Shown piece by piece: positions 1 to 6,252 of a DNA stretch of 8,772 nucleotides. Positions within the stretch are counted from its first letter, which is position 1. Every line of letters starts with the position of its first letter. This DNA is from Planctomycetota bacterium. Its GTDB lineage: Bacteria; Planctomycetota; Phycisphaerae; UBA1845. The stretch covers positions 1 through 8,772 of the forward strand of contig JADFIX010000102.1 of the NCBI GenBank assembly GCA_022566435.1. Direction: 5' to 3'. The notes beneath the pieces are model-generated. The model saw only the letters and a list, made by a program, of their open reading frames with translations. It had not been told where the DNA came from and did no database searches. The position numbers and the translations under genes were made by a program.

Positions 1-46
1 TACCCGCGATCGCGATTGCGACAATCTGGCGAAGTTTGTTGAGCAT
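1..46 (-). CDS. N-terminal start of an exported or membrane protein (partial, runs off the window)
   Basis: The minus strand reads ATG at 46-44 followed by 14 codons to the window edge, giving MLNKLRQIVAIAIAG. A short basic start followed by an Ile/Val/Ala-rich stretch is what a signal peptide or first membrane segment looks like. A good sigma-70 promoter lies immediately upstream (56-83), so that transcription would begin only about 3 bases before this ATG. That implies leaderless or near-leaderless translation, or a start further downstream outside the window. Only 15 residues are visible, so the product cannot be named, and the call rests mainly on the promoter and the residue pattern. Confidence 0.42.
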   Translation of the reverse strand, partial: MLNKLRQIVAIAIAG

Positions 47-55
47 CGGTGCGGC

Positions 56-83
56 ATTATAGTGCGGTGGCACCCGCTATCAA
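56..83 (-). promoter_or_regulatory. sigma-70 type promoter for the minus-strand gene at the left edge
   Basis: On the minus strand, TTGATA (83-78) is followed by 16 bases and a perfect TATAAT (61-56). The predicted transcription start is near 49, three bases before the ATG at 46. Confidence 0.5.
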
Positions 84-227
84 CGGAGACCATTCGGCTT
101 GTACGAAAAACAAGCTCCGGCGCGCTTGCCCTACCCTGACGCCGCGAAGTCGAGCGCGAATCTCGTTACGACCCTGAAACGCGTTTCGCAGTAGAGGTCC
201 TATAATACCGCTGATACTTCAACAAAC

Positions 228-252
228 GTGCGTGAACTGAGAATTCACGCAT
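228..252. repeat. inverted repeat (possible operator or hairpin)
   Basis: TGCGTGAA (229-236) and TTCACGCA (244-251) are perfect reverse complements separated by 7 bases, and the flanking G228/T252 adds a wobble pair. No T-run follows, so it is a better candidate for an operator or leader hairpin than for an intrinsic terminator. It lies about 40 bases before the TATAAT at 291. Confidence 0.5.
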
Positions 253-290
253 TTCACAAAGAAAATCGTGGATTTGGTGACCAATGGCCG

Positions 291-296
291 TATAAT
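291..296 (+). promoter_or_regulatory. candidate -10 element for the DUF2617-like gene
   Basis: A perfect TATAAT sits 40 bases before the GTG start at 337. No good -35 hexamer is found 16-18 bases upstream, so this is a tentative promoter, possibly one that needs an activator. Confidence 0.3.
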
Positions 297-336
297 TCGT
301 TGAGTTGCAGAATAATGGCTTTTTCTAGAGGACAAC

Positions 337-915
337 GTGGAACGAGGACAGACAAAACAACAACCCCAGCGCGTCGATGATTTGCATTTTTGCCTTTTTC
401 AACGTCCGATACATCCGGAGCTGTTCCACATTCACCTCGTGAAGCGGATCGAACAACCCCGGTATCAGGCAGAAATATGGATTACCGGACTCGCGCACGT
501 GGTCACCGTCCATTCGGAAGGGCAGGTTCTGACGGAACTCATCGCTACGGACCTCGAACTCCTTCCGAAGGTCGGCCTATCCACGTCCTTCCGATTCCGT
601 GGGGAGCGAGACCACATGCAATCGTTCGGCGACGATCTCAAGTATATTCTCTCAACCCAAGTTGAAAGAATGACGCCGCAGCTTTTTCCGGCAACACATC
701 GGGATTACGTCCATTTTGCTCAGGATCGTGGGTTGTACGTCGAATTCGAGGAATGGACTTATGATGGGATCACGCCATTCACTTTCCTGGACTTTGACGC
801 ACGAGATCACGAATTCCATGTGCATGCTTTTCACACGTTTCCTGAAGAGGCAACGCTCCTGAAGACACAATCCATCTTCGAGGTTGGAAAACGCACGATG
901 ACGGCTATCTGGTAG
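337..915 (+). CDS. DUF2617-like protein of unknown function
   Basis: The frame encodes 192 residues. The start is GTG at 337, preceded by AGAGGA at 326-331, a reasonable ribosome-binding site. The N-terminal part, with FCLFQRPIHPELFHIH (residues 18-33), then a basic patch, a beta-rich stretch with QAEIWITGLAHVVTVH (43-58) and VLTEL, resembles the DUF2617 family as I remember it from Planctomycetes and Actinobacteria. The rest is rich in His and aromatic residues (for example HEFHVHAFHTFPEE near residues 163-176). There is no signal peptide or membrane segment, so a soluble cytoplasmic protein is expected. No catalytic function is known to me for the family. The gene stands alone, with more than 250 bases on each side before the neighbouring starts. 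Confidence 0.72.
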   Translation: MERGQTKQQPQRVDDLHFCLFQRPIHPELFHIHLVKRIEQPRYQAEIWITGLAHVVTVHSEGQVLTELIATDLELLPKVGLSTSFRFRGERDHMQSFGDDLKYILSTQVERMTPQLFPATHRDYVHFAQDRGLYVEFEEWTYDGITPFTFLDFDARDHEFHVHAFHTFPEEATLLKTQSIFEVGKRTMTAIW

Positions 916-1177
916 CTGTCTCATTATCGATACACCAAGGCCTCTCTCTGACGCTCGGTCGACTGGCGTTTCCTCGCCGTGAATGCCAGCCGGCAAAGGA
1001 ATGGCCCTCGTGATATCCTGCGTGCTACGGAGGAATCGGTCTACGTTTTCTTGCTAGGTGGTCTCGCATGACGCTTTGGCTGCGTCCTCTTGCCGCGCGC
1101 CAGCCCTTTTTCCGTATCGCTCCACCATCTCTGGCGAATTCGCGCGAAAATGCTCGCTCGAATCCGATAAAAAAGAG
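916..1177. other. intergenic region between the DUF2617-like and DUF362 genes
   Basis: No independent gene is supported. The DUF362 frame stays open back to a GTG at 1058, but that extension does not look like protein. An imperfect 8-base-pair stem (963-970 with 982-989, one G-T pair, 11-base loop) follows the DUF2617-like gene; it has no T-run, so its role as a terminator is doubtful. No clear promoter was recognised. Confidence 0.4.
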
Positions 1178-2200
1178 ATGGACTCAACGAATTCAGAATT
1201 CTCTGTGACAAATCGTGCGGAATCAGCCACCGATACAGCCCTCTCGCGGCGGCGCTTTCTGCAAGTTGCGACTTCCTTCGCCGGGTCGTCTCTTCTTGCC
1301 CGAGCCCAGGACTCACCTCCATCAAGAAGGTTGACCCTGACGCCGGGAACGCCTTTATCACGGGTCGTAAAGTTTCAGTCACATAAGCTGGTCCGCGGAA
1401 GGACCATTCATCGCCAAATGCTGGCCGATGCCTTCGCCGAAACTCTTACAAATGCAGTATCCAACGCTCGGAACCCTCAACAGGCGTGGCAAGCCTTACT
1501 CCAACCGTCCGACATCGTGGGGATCAAATTCAACCGGTCTGCACAAGTTTCGTTGGGTACCACGCCAGCCATGGCCGCGACGATCGTAGAGTCGCTCCTT
1601 TCCGCCGGGTTCGCGGCCGATCGCCTAGTGTGTATCGAAGCCCCCGAGGAGGTCAGAACAGCATTCGGAACCGCGCGACCTCGGCCCGGCTACACGGACA
1701 CGGTGCATGATTTCGGGAGCGGCAGGGATCAACTCTCGGCGGTGTTGGATCAAGTGACTGCGGTCATTGACGTGCCGTTCCTGAAAACCCACAACATTGC
1801 GGGAATAACTTGCGCCCTCAAGAATCTATCCCATGGGCTGGTCAAGCACCCGGCTCGATATCACTCCAATGGGTGCGCCCCGTATATAGCGGACATCGTC
1901 GCGTTGGATCCGATTCGCTCGAAGCTGCGTCTGTGCGTGGTAGACGGCCTCCGCATGGTCTTCACCAGGGGCCCGTCAGCCACGGCGGAAACAATCGCCG
2001 ATGAGGGCATCATTTTGGCTTCTACGGATCCTGTGGCGATTGACGCCATCGCGCTAACGCTGATCAACAACGTTCGCCGGTCGCGCCGGTTGCCGAAAAT
2101 CGCGGAGACTGCAGAGAATCTGAAATTTTTGGCGAGTGCACACAGGAAGGGTCTCGGAACCGCGGTGGCACATGGAATCGATCTTGTATCGCTATCCTGA
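1178..2200 (+). CDS. Tat-exported DUF362 domain protein
   Basis: From ATG 1178 the product is 340 residues. It opens with a twin-arginine signal: S-R-R-R-F-L-Q at 23-29, a hydrophobic stretch, and A-R-A-Q near 41-44 as the likely cleavage zone. The mature part matches DUF362: VGIKFN (114-119), then a strand-helix unit with SAGFAADRLVCIEAP, the family hallmark F-L-K-T-H (201-205) followed by TCALKNLSHG (211-220), and a C-terminal ASTDPVAIDA (281-290). Tat export usually means the protein folds or takes a cofactor in the cytoplasm; some family members carry added Fe-S domains, but no ferredoxin CxxCxxC motif is seen here. The frame is open to a GTG at 1058, but starting there would bury the Tat motif 63 residues in, so 1178 is chosen despite a weak ribosome-binding site. 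Biochemical role unknown. Confidence 0.83.
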   Translation: MDSTNSEFSVTNRAESATDTALSRRRFLQVATSFAGSSLLARAQDSPPSRRLTLTPGTPLSRVVKFQSHKLVRGRTIHRQMLADAFAETLTNAVSNARNPQQAWQALLQPSDIVGIKFNRSAQVSLGTTPAMAATIVESLLSAGFAADRLVCIEAPEEVRTAFGTARPRPGYTDTVHDFGSGRDQLSAVLDQVTAVIDVPFLKTHNIAGITCALKNLSHGLVKHPARYHSNGCAPYIADIVALDPIRSKLRLCVVDGLRMVFTRGPSATAETIADEGIILASTDPVAIDAIALTLINNVRRSRRLPKIAETAENLKFLASAHRKGLGTAVAHGIDLVSLS

Positions 2201-2262
2201 TGATTCGGGCGAGAGGGCAGAAGGTTTTAGAGCTTTCTTGGGTGTTTTTTTCGGAATCGCGG

Positions 2263-2291
2263 TTGACGAGGCGGCCGAGCCCGAGTAGACT
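2263..2291 (+). promoter_or_regulatory. sigma-70 type promoter, likely for the pseudopilin transcript
   Basis: TTGACG (2263-2268), a 17-base spacer and TAGACT (2286-2291) match the consensus at five and four of six positions. It is the only good promoter seen between the DUF362 gene and the pseudopilin gene. Confidence 0.45.
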
Positions 2292-2425
2292 TATACACGG
2301 TGATAATGTGGTAGACGGTGTGGCGTTCTTTATATTCGGCACCCGTGGAGCGGATTTATTCGTCCGTTAATCGCGACACGTGTACATTCGGTATCGTTAG
2401 TTTATATTATCCGCAGTGGTCTTCC

Positions 2426-2449
2426 CGCCGCTCACCACGCCGCTCACCG
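2426..2449. repeat. 12-base tandem repeat, two copies
   Basis: CGCCGCTCACCA (2426-2437) is followed directly by CGCCGCTCACCG (2438-2449); the copies differ only at the last base. It lies in the leader of the pseudopilin transcript. Confidence 0.6.
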
Positions 2450-2829
2450 GTAGGGATATGCGCCTGGTCGCCTGTTTTTCCGGCATTCGGGGATATCTTT
2501 GGCCGTCCGAAGAGTTATCGGACATCTAGAACGTAGAACGGCTCAACTGGCCAGTTGGTGTTTCGGTTGCGCGCCCGTATTTACAAGAATGGCGCGGCAT
2601 CCGGTTGGTCTTTTTATCGTAATTCGTTCAGAAGGCCATCGGGCTTCGTACAAGGCAGCCCGGTGGTGCGGGAGGGGTTTGTGGTGCTGAACGCGGTTGT
2701 CGCGCGCGTCAGCAGACTGCCTCCGGATCGTACGGGCTTCTTTTGGTATGCGGCTTGGGTTTCCATGCCGTAGCGTGGATCCCGGCCCGGGTGGCACTTT
2801 ATTTGGCAGCGACTTTGGGAGACGTTGTG

Positions 2830-3780
2830 GTGAGAAAACGGGAACAAGGATTTACGCTAATCGAGCTGCTGGTCGTGATCGCAATCATTGCATTGCTGAT
2901 CTCGATCCTGCTGCCGAGTTTGTCGCGTGCTCGTGAGTTGAGCAAGCGACTCGTGTGCATGTCCAACATCAAGGGCATTGGCACTTCTTTCAAGATCTAC
3001 GCGAACGACAATAACGAGAGTTATCCCATACCTCCGTTCGACAGGAGCCTCCTCTTCGACGACAGAATGGTGATGTACACGGAAGAAGAGTACAATAGGG
3101 AAGGCGAAACTTTTCCCGGACAGGTTGGCATGGATCGGTTTTGGCAGAGCTTTTCAGTCAATCCCAACGCCAGCACGCAAGTATCGGTGACCCGTGCGTT
3201 CTGGATGCTGGTTCGGAGCGGCGACGTCACTGTGAAACAGTTTGTCTGCCCGAGTAGTGGTAATGAGGCGGATCAGACCGAAAGCCTCGAATTGTATTAT
3301 GACTTCACGGAATACGGCAATGTTAGCTACGGCTATCAGGTGCCGTTCGGACCGCGCGATACAACGCCGCGTGAAGGCATGGACAATCGCCAAGGCGTTG
3401 CTGCCGACAAGGGTCCGTTCTACACGGAGACGGACGTTCCGACTTGGCAAGGCGGCAAGGACGGTCTTCTTAGCGGCAAAGACTCGCCCAAAGCTTGGCG
3501 AAGATACAATTCGGGCAATCACGGCGGTGCGGGAACCGGTGAAGGGCAAAACATACTGTTCGCCGACGGGCACGCGAACTTCGCTCGTCTTCCGATCGTC
3601 GGTATTGATAAGGACAACATCTATACTTACATCGATAACCAATGGAGCTCCATTGAACACGTGAACCTGATCCATGGTCTTATTCCGGCCAAGGAAGATC
3701 CCTCGCCGTTTCCAGGTCAGTTTGCGCTTGGCTCCGAGCTCACCGATTACGCGGCGACGGACACTCTGATTTATCCGTAG
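2830..3780 (+). CDS. secreted pseudopilin with prepilin leader and H-x14-DG motif (Planctomycetes type)
   Basis: The product is 316 residues from GTG 2830. It begins MRKREQG followed by FTLIELL, a classic prepilin peptidase site: cleavage after G7, with methylated F8 and Glu at position 5 of the mature protein. A hydrophobic helix runs to about residue 28, then LSRARE. This is the type IV pilin/type II secretion pseudopilin N-terminus. A C-P-S-S segment (140-143) and a C-terminal H231-x14-D246-G-H motif ([13 protein letters not shown]) match the very numerous pseudopilin-like proteins of Planctomycetes, where the better known variant is H-x9-DG. GGGAG at 2817-2821 suits GTG 2830 (GTG 2827 is equally possible); a TTG start at 2743 would destroy the leader. 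It is monocistronic, with its own promoter and a strong terminator. Its exact role is unknown; a surface or secretion-system filament protein is likely. Confidence 0.85.
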   Translation: MRKREQGFTLIELLVVIAIIALLISILLPSLSRARELSKRLVCMSNIKGIGTSFKIYANDNNESYPIPPFDRSLLFDDRMVMYTEEEYNREGETFPGQVGMDRFWQSFSVNPNASTQVSVTRAFWMLVRSGDVTVKQFVCPSSGNEADQTESLELYYDFTEYGNVSYGYQVPFGPRDTTPREGMDNRQGVAADKGPFYTETDVPTWQGGKDGLLSGKDSPKAWRRYNSGNHGGAGTGEGQNILFADGHANFARLPIVGIDKDNIYTYIDNQWSSIEHVNLIHGLIPAKEDPSPFPGQFALGSELTDYAATDTLIYP

Positions 3781-3814
3781 TTCGTTGTCGTTTGACGTTT
3801 TGGGACGAATTCAG

Positions 3815-3850
3815 AGGCGGCGGGTGTTCGATGCACCCGCCGCCTTTCTT
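3815..3850 (+). terminator. strong intrinsic terminator after the pseudopilin gene
   Basis: A perfect 12-base-pair, GC-rich stem (AGGCGGCGGGTG at 3815-3826 with CACCCGCCGCCT at 3834-3845) closes a 7-base loop and is followed by TTTCTT. It begins 34 bases after the stop codon. Confidence 0.9.
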
Positions 3851-3851
3851 A

Positions 3852-3887
3852 TTGTCCTTTTTCGACTTGTCCTTTTTCGACTTGCCC
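3852..3887. repeat. 15-base tandem repeat, two copies plus a partial third
   Basis: TTGTCCTTTTTCGAC occurs at 3852-3866 and again at 3867-3881, followed by TTGCCC, a degenerate start of a third copy. It lies just after the terminator, where T-rich slippage is the simplest origin. Confidence 0.75.
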
Positions 3888-3918
3888 GTTCGGTGGAATC
3901 GCGATACATCTTCGCACC

Positions 3919-4332
3919 ATGAACGCCAACGGCGATGAACGAAGGACGCAGGTACGCCGCGGCGCAATCGGAGTGCTTAGGCATGGTCCTCGCTACTGCA
4001 TGGTGCAGCGTGCCTCGGGCATACCCAAAGGTGGATTCTGGTGTTTTCCAGGCGGGCATATCGAGCCAGGTGAAACCTCGCGCGATGCCGTCAAGCGTGA
4101 ATTGTCCGAAGAGCTAGGTATCGAAGTTGAAACCGTCGAACGCGTCGGTGCGGTGCGCGTACTCGATACGAACCACGTCCTGGCGGTTTGGATCGTCAAG
4201 CGAATCGGAGGCGTATTTCGACCGGCACCCGCCGAAATCGCCGACGTCCGATGGCTGACTGCCGACGAAATACTGACGATCCCACGAACCATCCCCTCCA
4301 ATGAACGAGTGCTGAAGATGCTCGGGGAGTGA
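3919..4332 (+). CDS. Nudix hydrolase (MutT-like)
   Basis: This 137-residue protein carries a perfect Nudix box: G46-x5-E52-x7-R60-E61-L62-x-E64-E65-x-G67-I68. These residues bind Mg2+ and drive hydrolysis of a nucleoside diphosphate linked to another group. The preceding GVLRHG, CMVQRA and FWCFPGGHIEPGE form the usual strands leading into the box. The length is typical of single-domain MutT-like enzymes, and there is no export signal. Substrate cannot be read from the sequence; 8-oxo-dGTP, ADP-ribose or another nucleotide are all possible. ATG 3919 is the only sensible start, but no good ribosome-binding site precedes it. The gene follows the pseudopilin terminator, so it must have its own promoter, which I could not identify. 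The stop is TGA, relevant because TGA is used as a normal stop here. Confidence 0.9.
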   Translation: MNANGDERRTQVRRGAIGVLRHGPRYCMVQRASGIPKGGFWCFPGGHIEPGETSRDAVKRELSEELGIEVETVERVGAVRVLDTNHVLAVWIVKRIGGVFRPAPAEIADVRWLTADEILTIPRTIPSNERVLKMLGE

Positions 4333-4419
4333 TTGTATCGATCAAGAGCGTGAGCGAATCCTAAACTGCGTCGCCATCCTCAGTTCGAATGCTCCCGTCG
4401 CAGGAAAGGGAATTGAGTG

Positions 4420-4620
4420 ATGAAATCGGGCCTTCGCATCGCTTCACTCTTGGCTTCCGGCACGGAGATTGTTGATCTCTTGGGCCTCGGTGATCAGCTC
4501 GTCGCCATCAGCCATGAGTGCGACTACCCCCCGAGACTAATGGACCGACCCCGGGTCACCCGTGCCGTGATCGACAAGAAAACCAAGCAGGTCTACCTGA
4601 AGCGCCGAGGCATCGAGTGA
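4420..4620 (+). pseudogene. BtuF-like substrate-binding protein, N-terminal fragment (frameshifted)
   Basis: ATG 4420 follows a good ribosome-binding site (AGGAAAGGGA, 4402-4411). The 66-residue frame begins LRIASLLASGTEIVDLLGLGDQLV, then SHECDYPPR and RVTRAVID, which is the start of the cobalamin-binding BtuF-like (periplasmic-binding) family. It ends at TGA 4618-4620. The continuation of the family pattern is in the +1 frame, where codons from 4601 read S-A-E-A-S-S-E-E-I-D-R-Q-V and run on into the fragment at 4637. One base too many (or two too few) between about 4600 and 4618 explains the break. It may be a real pseudogene, an assembly error, or, less likely, a programmed +1 shift at GAG-TGA. 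Confidence 0.8.
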
Positions 4621-4636
4621 GGAGATCGACCGCCAG

Positions 4637-5386
4637 GTGAGAAGCCTCACTTCGGCGGGTGAATCACTTTACCGCGTTGACGCCGAAACGCTGGCCTCCC
4701 TCCACCCAAGTGTGATTGTGACACAGGCGCAATGCGACGTTTGTGCCGTAAACCTCTCTGATGTCGCCGAGGCCGTTCGCAAGGCGCCTGAACTGGCACA
4801 TGCACAAGTCGTCCCGCTAAACCCAACAAACTTCGACGGCGTCTTGGGCGATATTCGAGCGATCGGAACGGCAACCGACGCGATTCTAGAGGCCGATCGC
4901 CTGGTCGAGGCGATGCGAAGCCGAATCGCACGGGTTCGGCATGGAACAACCGATCTACCGAAAACCGAAAGACCACGTGTCGCGTGTATCGAGTGGTTGA
5001 AGCCGCTCATCGTGGCCGCAAATTGGATGCCGGAGATGATCGAATATGCCGGCGGGTGCTCGGTCCTGTCAAAGGCGGGCGAGCGAAGCCGAACCACGCC
5101 CTGGGATGAACTTCATGCGTGCAATCCTGATGTCATTGTCATTATGCCGTGTGGGTTTGATCTGGAGCGGATATTGTCCGAATGGCTCGAAGTATCACAA
5201 GATCCCGATTGGAAGACGCTTGCAGAATCGGTGCCGCGAATCTACGCGGTTGACGGTAATGCCTATTTCAATCGGTCTGGACCGCGCCTCGTCGATAGTT
5301 TGGAAATCCTCGCCTCGCTGATTCATCCCGACCGGTTTCCGCCACGTTTCAGCGACGAGGGCACCATCTGGCAGGCGTTGTCCTAA
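4637..5386 (+). pseudogene. BtuF-like substrate-binding protein, C-terminal fragment (frameshifted)
   Basis: The frame is open from 4601 and holds the remainder of the protein begun at 4420; GTG 4637 is only the first nominal start. It contains SLYRVDAETLASLHPSVIVT, the Q-C-D-V-C-A-V motif characteristic of this BtuF-like subgroup, then PRVACIEWLKPLIVAANWMPEMIEYAGG, TPWDEL and a C-terminal VDGNAYFNRSGPRLVDSLEIL. These are the two lobes of a class III periplasmic-binding fold. Family members bind cobalamin or a related compound, but this subgroup usually lacks a signal peptide, and none is seen on the N-terminal fragment, so a cytoplasmic or moonlighting role is possible. No transporter permease or ATPase gene is adjacent. 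If the frameshift is real, the protein is not made in full length. Confidence 0.8.
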
Positions 5387-5406
5387 CGCTTATTCCGCCG
5401 GCCGCT

Positions 5407-5440
5407 GCGACGAGCACCTGAACACGTCGCTTCCCCCCTC
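5407..5440 (+). terminator. possible weak terminator after the BtuF-like gene
   Basis: GCGACG (5407-5412) and CGTCGC (5425-5430) form a perfect 6-base-pair stem with a 12-base loop, followed by a pyrimidine tract without a clean T-run. It lies between the BtuF-like stop and the merR-like gene. Confidence 0.3.
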
Positions 5441-5474
5441 TTGACAAACCAGAGATTTCCGGATCGTTGCTTGC

Positions 5475-5505
5475 TTTTCTCTAACCTTTAAGTTAGGTTT
5501 ATGGT
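5475..5505 (+). promoter_or_regulatory. MerR-type promoter/operator of the regulator gene
   Basis: AACCT (5483-5487) and AGGTT (5495-5499) form an inverted repeat with a 7-base centre. It fits a 19-base spacer between a poor -35 (TTTTCT, 5475-5480) and a -10 (TATGGT, 5500-5505), the elongated spacing typical of MerR-family promoters. Transcription would start near 5512, which puts the ATG at 5501 inside the promoter and supports the start at 5528. Confidence 0.5.
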
Positions 5506-5527
5506 ACGCGGTACGGAAAGGACGATC

Positions 5528-5956
5528 ATGGCGAAACACACGGGGCTGATGACGATCGGGCAGGTCGCCCAGCAGGTCGAGGTCGCCTCCAGCACGCTTC
5601 GGTTCTACGAGCGGGAAGGGCTGATTCGGCCTACAAAGCGCAGCAAGGCGGGCTACCGCTTGTTTGACAGGGAAGCCTTGGAGCAGCTCCGATTCATCCG
5701 TGCCGGGCAGGCCATTGGATTCGCGCTCAATGACATCAAGGCACTGTTATTGCTGGATGAGGAGACTTCTTGTAAGCGAGTGCAGAGGCTGATCGAACAG
5801 CGATTGGTCGAGATCGATGCGAAACTCGTGAATTTGAAGCGGCTGAGATCCACGTTGAACGACGCGCTTGGGCGTTGTCGTAAGTCAAAACGTGGATGTG
5901 CCGTCGTGGCCGACCTCAAAGGGATGTCCAAAAAGCGTAAAACGCTGTATTCGTAG
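5528..5956 (+). CDS. MerR-family metal-responsive transcriptional regulator
   Basis: The 142-residue protein starts at ATG 5528, with AAAGGA at 5517-5522. The N-terminus, MTIGQVAQQVEVASSTLRFYEREGLIRPTKRS (residues 8-39), is the MerR winged helix-turn-helix, followed by AGYRLFDREALEQLRFIRAGQAIGFALNDIK. A long dimerisation helix follows, ending in the metal-binding loop. Cysteines are at 82, 117 and 124. Cys82 and Cys117 fall at the numbers of the mercury ligands in classical MerR; the third is two residues closer than there (C-x6-C). In this family a Cys at the start of the dimer helix is typical of divalent-metal sensors (Hg, Zn, Cd, Pb), while copper sensors have Ser. It precedes a MerR-type promoter and two metal-domain genes on the same strand, so it very likely controls them. 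The exact metal is inferred, not shown. Confidence 0.88.
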   Translation: MAKHTGLMTIGQVAQQVEVASSTLRFYEREGLIRPTKRSKAGYRLFDREALEQLRFIRAGQAIGFALNDIKALLLLDEETSCKRVQRLIEQRLVEIDAKLVNLKRLRSTLNDALGRCRKSKRGCAVVADLKGMSKKRKTLYS

Positions 5957-6042
5957 AGTGGCTGAAATAGAGGCCCGCGACACCTCGGCGATGCGCCGCG
6001 AGTTGGCACATTGTCAAGAGTTGTACAAACGAGACATACTGC

Positions 6043-6074
6043 TTGACCTTGAACCTACGTTCAAGGAGTACACT
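6043..6074 (+). promoter_or_regulatory. MerR-type promoter/operator of the metal-response operon
   Basis: TTGACC (6043-6048) and TACACT (6069-6074) are separated by 20 bases. A perfect 8+8 dyad, CCTTGAAC (6047-6054) with GTTCAAGG (6059-6066) around a 4-base centre, overlaps the end of the -35 and fills the spacer. Over-long 19-20-base spacers with such a dyad are the signature of MerR-activated promoters; the 20-base form is best known from Zn/Cd/Pb sensors. It lies 86 bases after the regulator gene, pointing at the selenoprotein genes. Confidence 0.82.
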
Positions 6075-6111
6075 TGTGTAGGCTTAACAAATAGCTCGTG
6101 ATTGGAATGAA

Positions 6112-6219
6112 ATGGCTGTGTCGCCGAATGACATCGTCAAGGTCATTCGCGCGGCGGGCTATCGTGCGGTCGTTGCACAGGAAACGCCGCAGGGCACGGT
6201 GGCGCCGGGCGGAAAATGA
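6112..6219 (+). pseudogene. remnant of a heavy-metal-associated (HMA) domain
   Basis: A 35-residue frame from ATG 6112 reads V-S-P-N-D-I-V-K-V-I-R-A-A-G-Y-R-A, which is the last strand and helix of an HMA/MerP-type domain (compare ...TPEELGKKITALGYKVE in the next gene). The first half with the CxxC metal site is missing: upstream codons in this frame meet TAA at 6085, and the sequence further upstream is the promoter. The ribosome-binding site is weak (GGA at 6104). A deletion that joined the promoter to the tail of an HMA or MerT-MerP-like gene would explain it. It ends in TGA at 6217; the frame then stays open into the next gene, but readthrough is not required because that gene has its own ribosome-binding site and signal peptide. 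Confidence 0.55.
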
Positions 6220-6252
6220 CAGAGGCTGAATAACAGTAGGTGGGATGGTTCC

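Larger units (their letters stand above)
84..336. other. intergenic region ahead of the DUF2617-like gene
   Basis: No gene is supportable here. The stretch holds two perfect TATAAT hexamers on the plus strand (201-206 and 291-296), neither with a convincing -35 partner, and a 9-base-pair inverted repeat at 228-252. It separates the divergent left-edge gene from the gene at 337. Confidence 0.5.
2201..2829. other. long gene-poor leader upstream of the pseudopilin gene
   Basis: Over 600 bases without a convincing gene; the short open frames here have no family resemblance or ribosome-binding sites. Just after the DUF362 stop, a weak 5-base-pair stem (2219-2223 with 2232-2236) and a T7 run (2245-2251) may be a poor terminator. 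A promoter lies at 2263-2291, so the pseudopilin mRNA would have a 5' leader of about 530 bases. A 12-base tandem duplication is at 2426-2449. No known riboswitch was recognised by eye. Confidence 0.45.

Noticed and set aside
2743..2829. An extended N-terminus for the pseudopilin from TTG 2743
   Set aside because: It would put 29 residues before the prepilin leader and destroy the peptidase signal; GTG 2830 has a good ribosome-binding site and gives a perfect leader.
3852..3887. The short tandem repeat as the start of a CRISPR or other array
   Set aside because: Only two full copies of 15 bases with no spacers; T-rich slippage is sufficient.
5441..5446. TTGACA as the -35 of the regulator gene
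   Set aside because: No acceptable -10 lies 16-20 bases downstream; the dyad-containing site at 5475-5505 fits a MerR autoregulated promoter better.
6011..6040. A second promoter (TTGTCA, 18 bases, CATACT) before the metal-response operon
   Set aside because: The -10 match is weak and the MerR-type promoter immediately downstream explains transcription better.
6217..6219. TGA at 6217 as another selenocysteine joining the HMA remnant to the next gene
   Set aside because: It is not at a Cys-like position, the following residues have no family pattern, and the next gene has its own ribosome-binding site and signal peptide.
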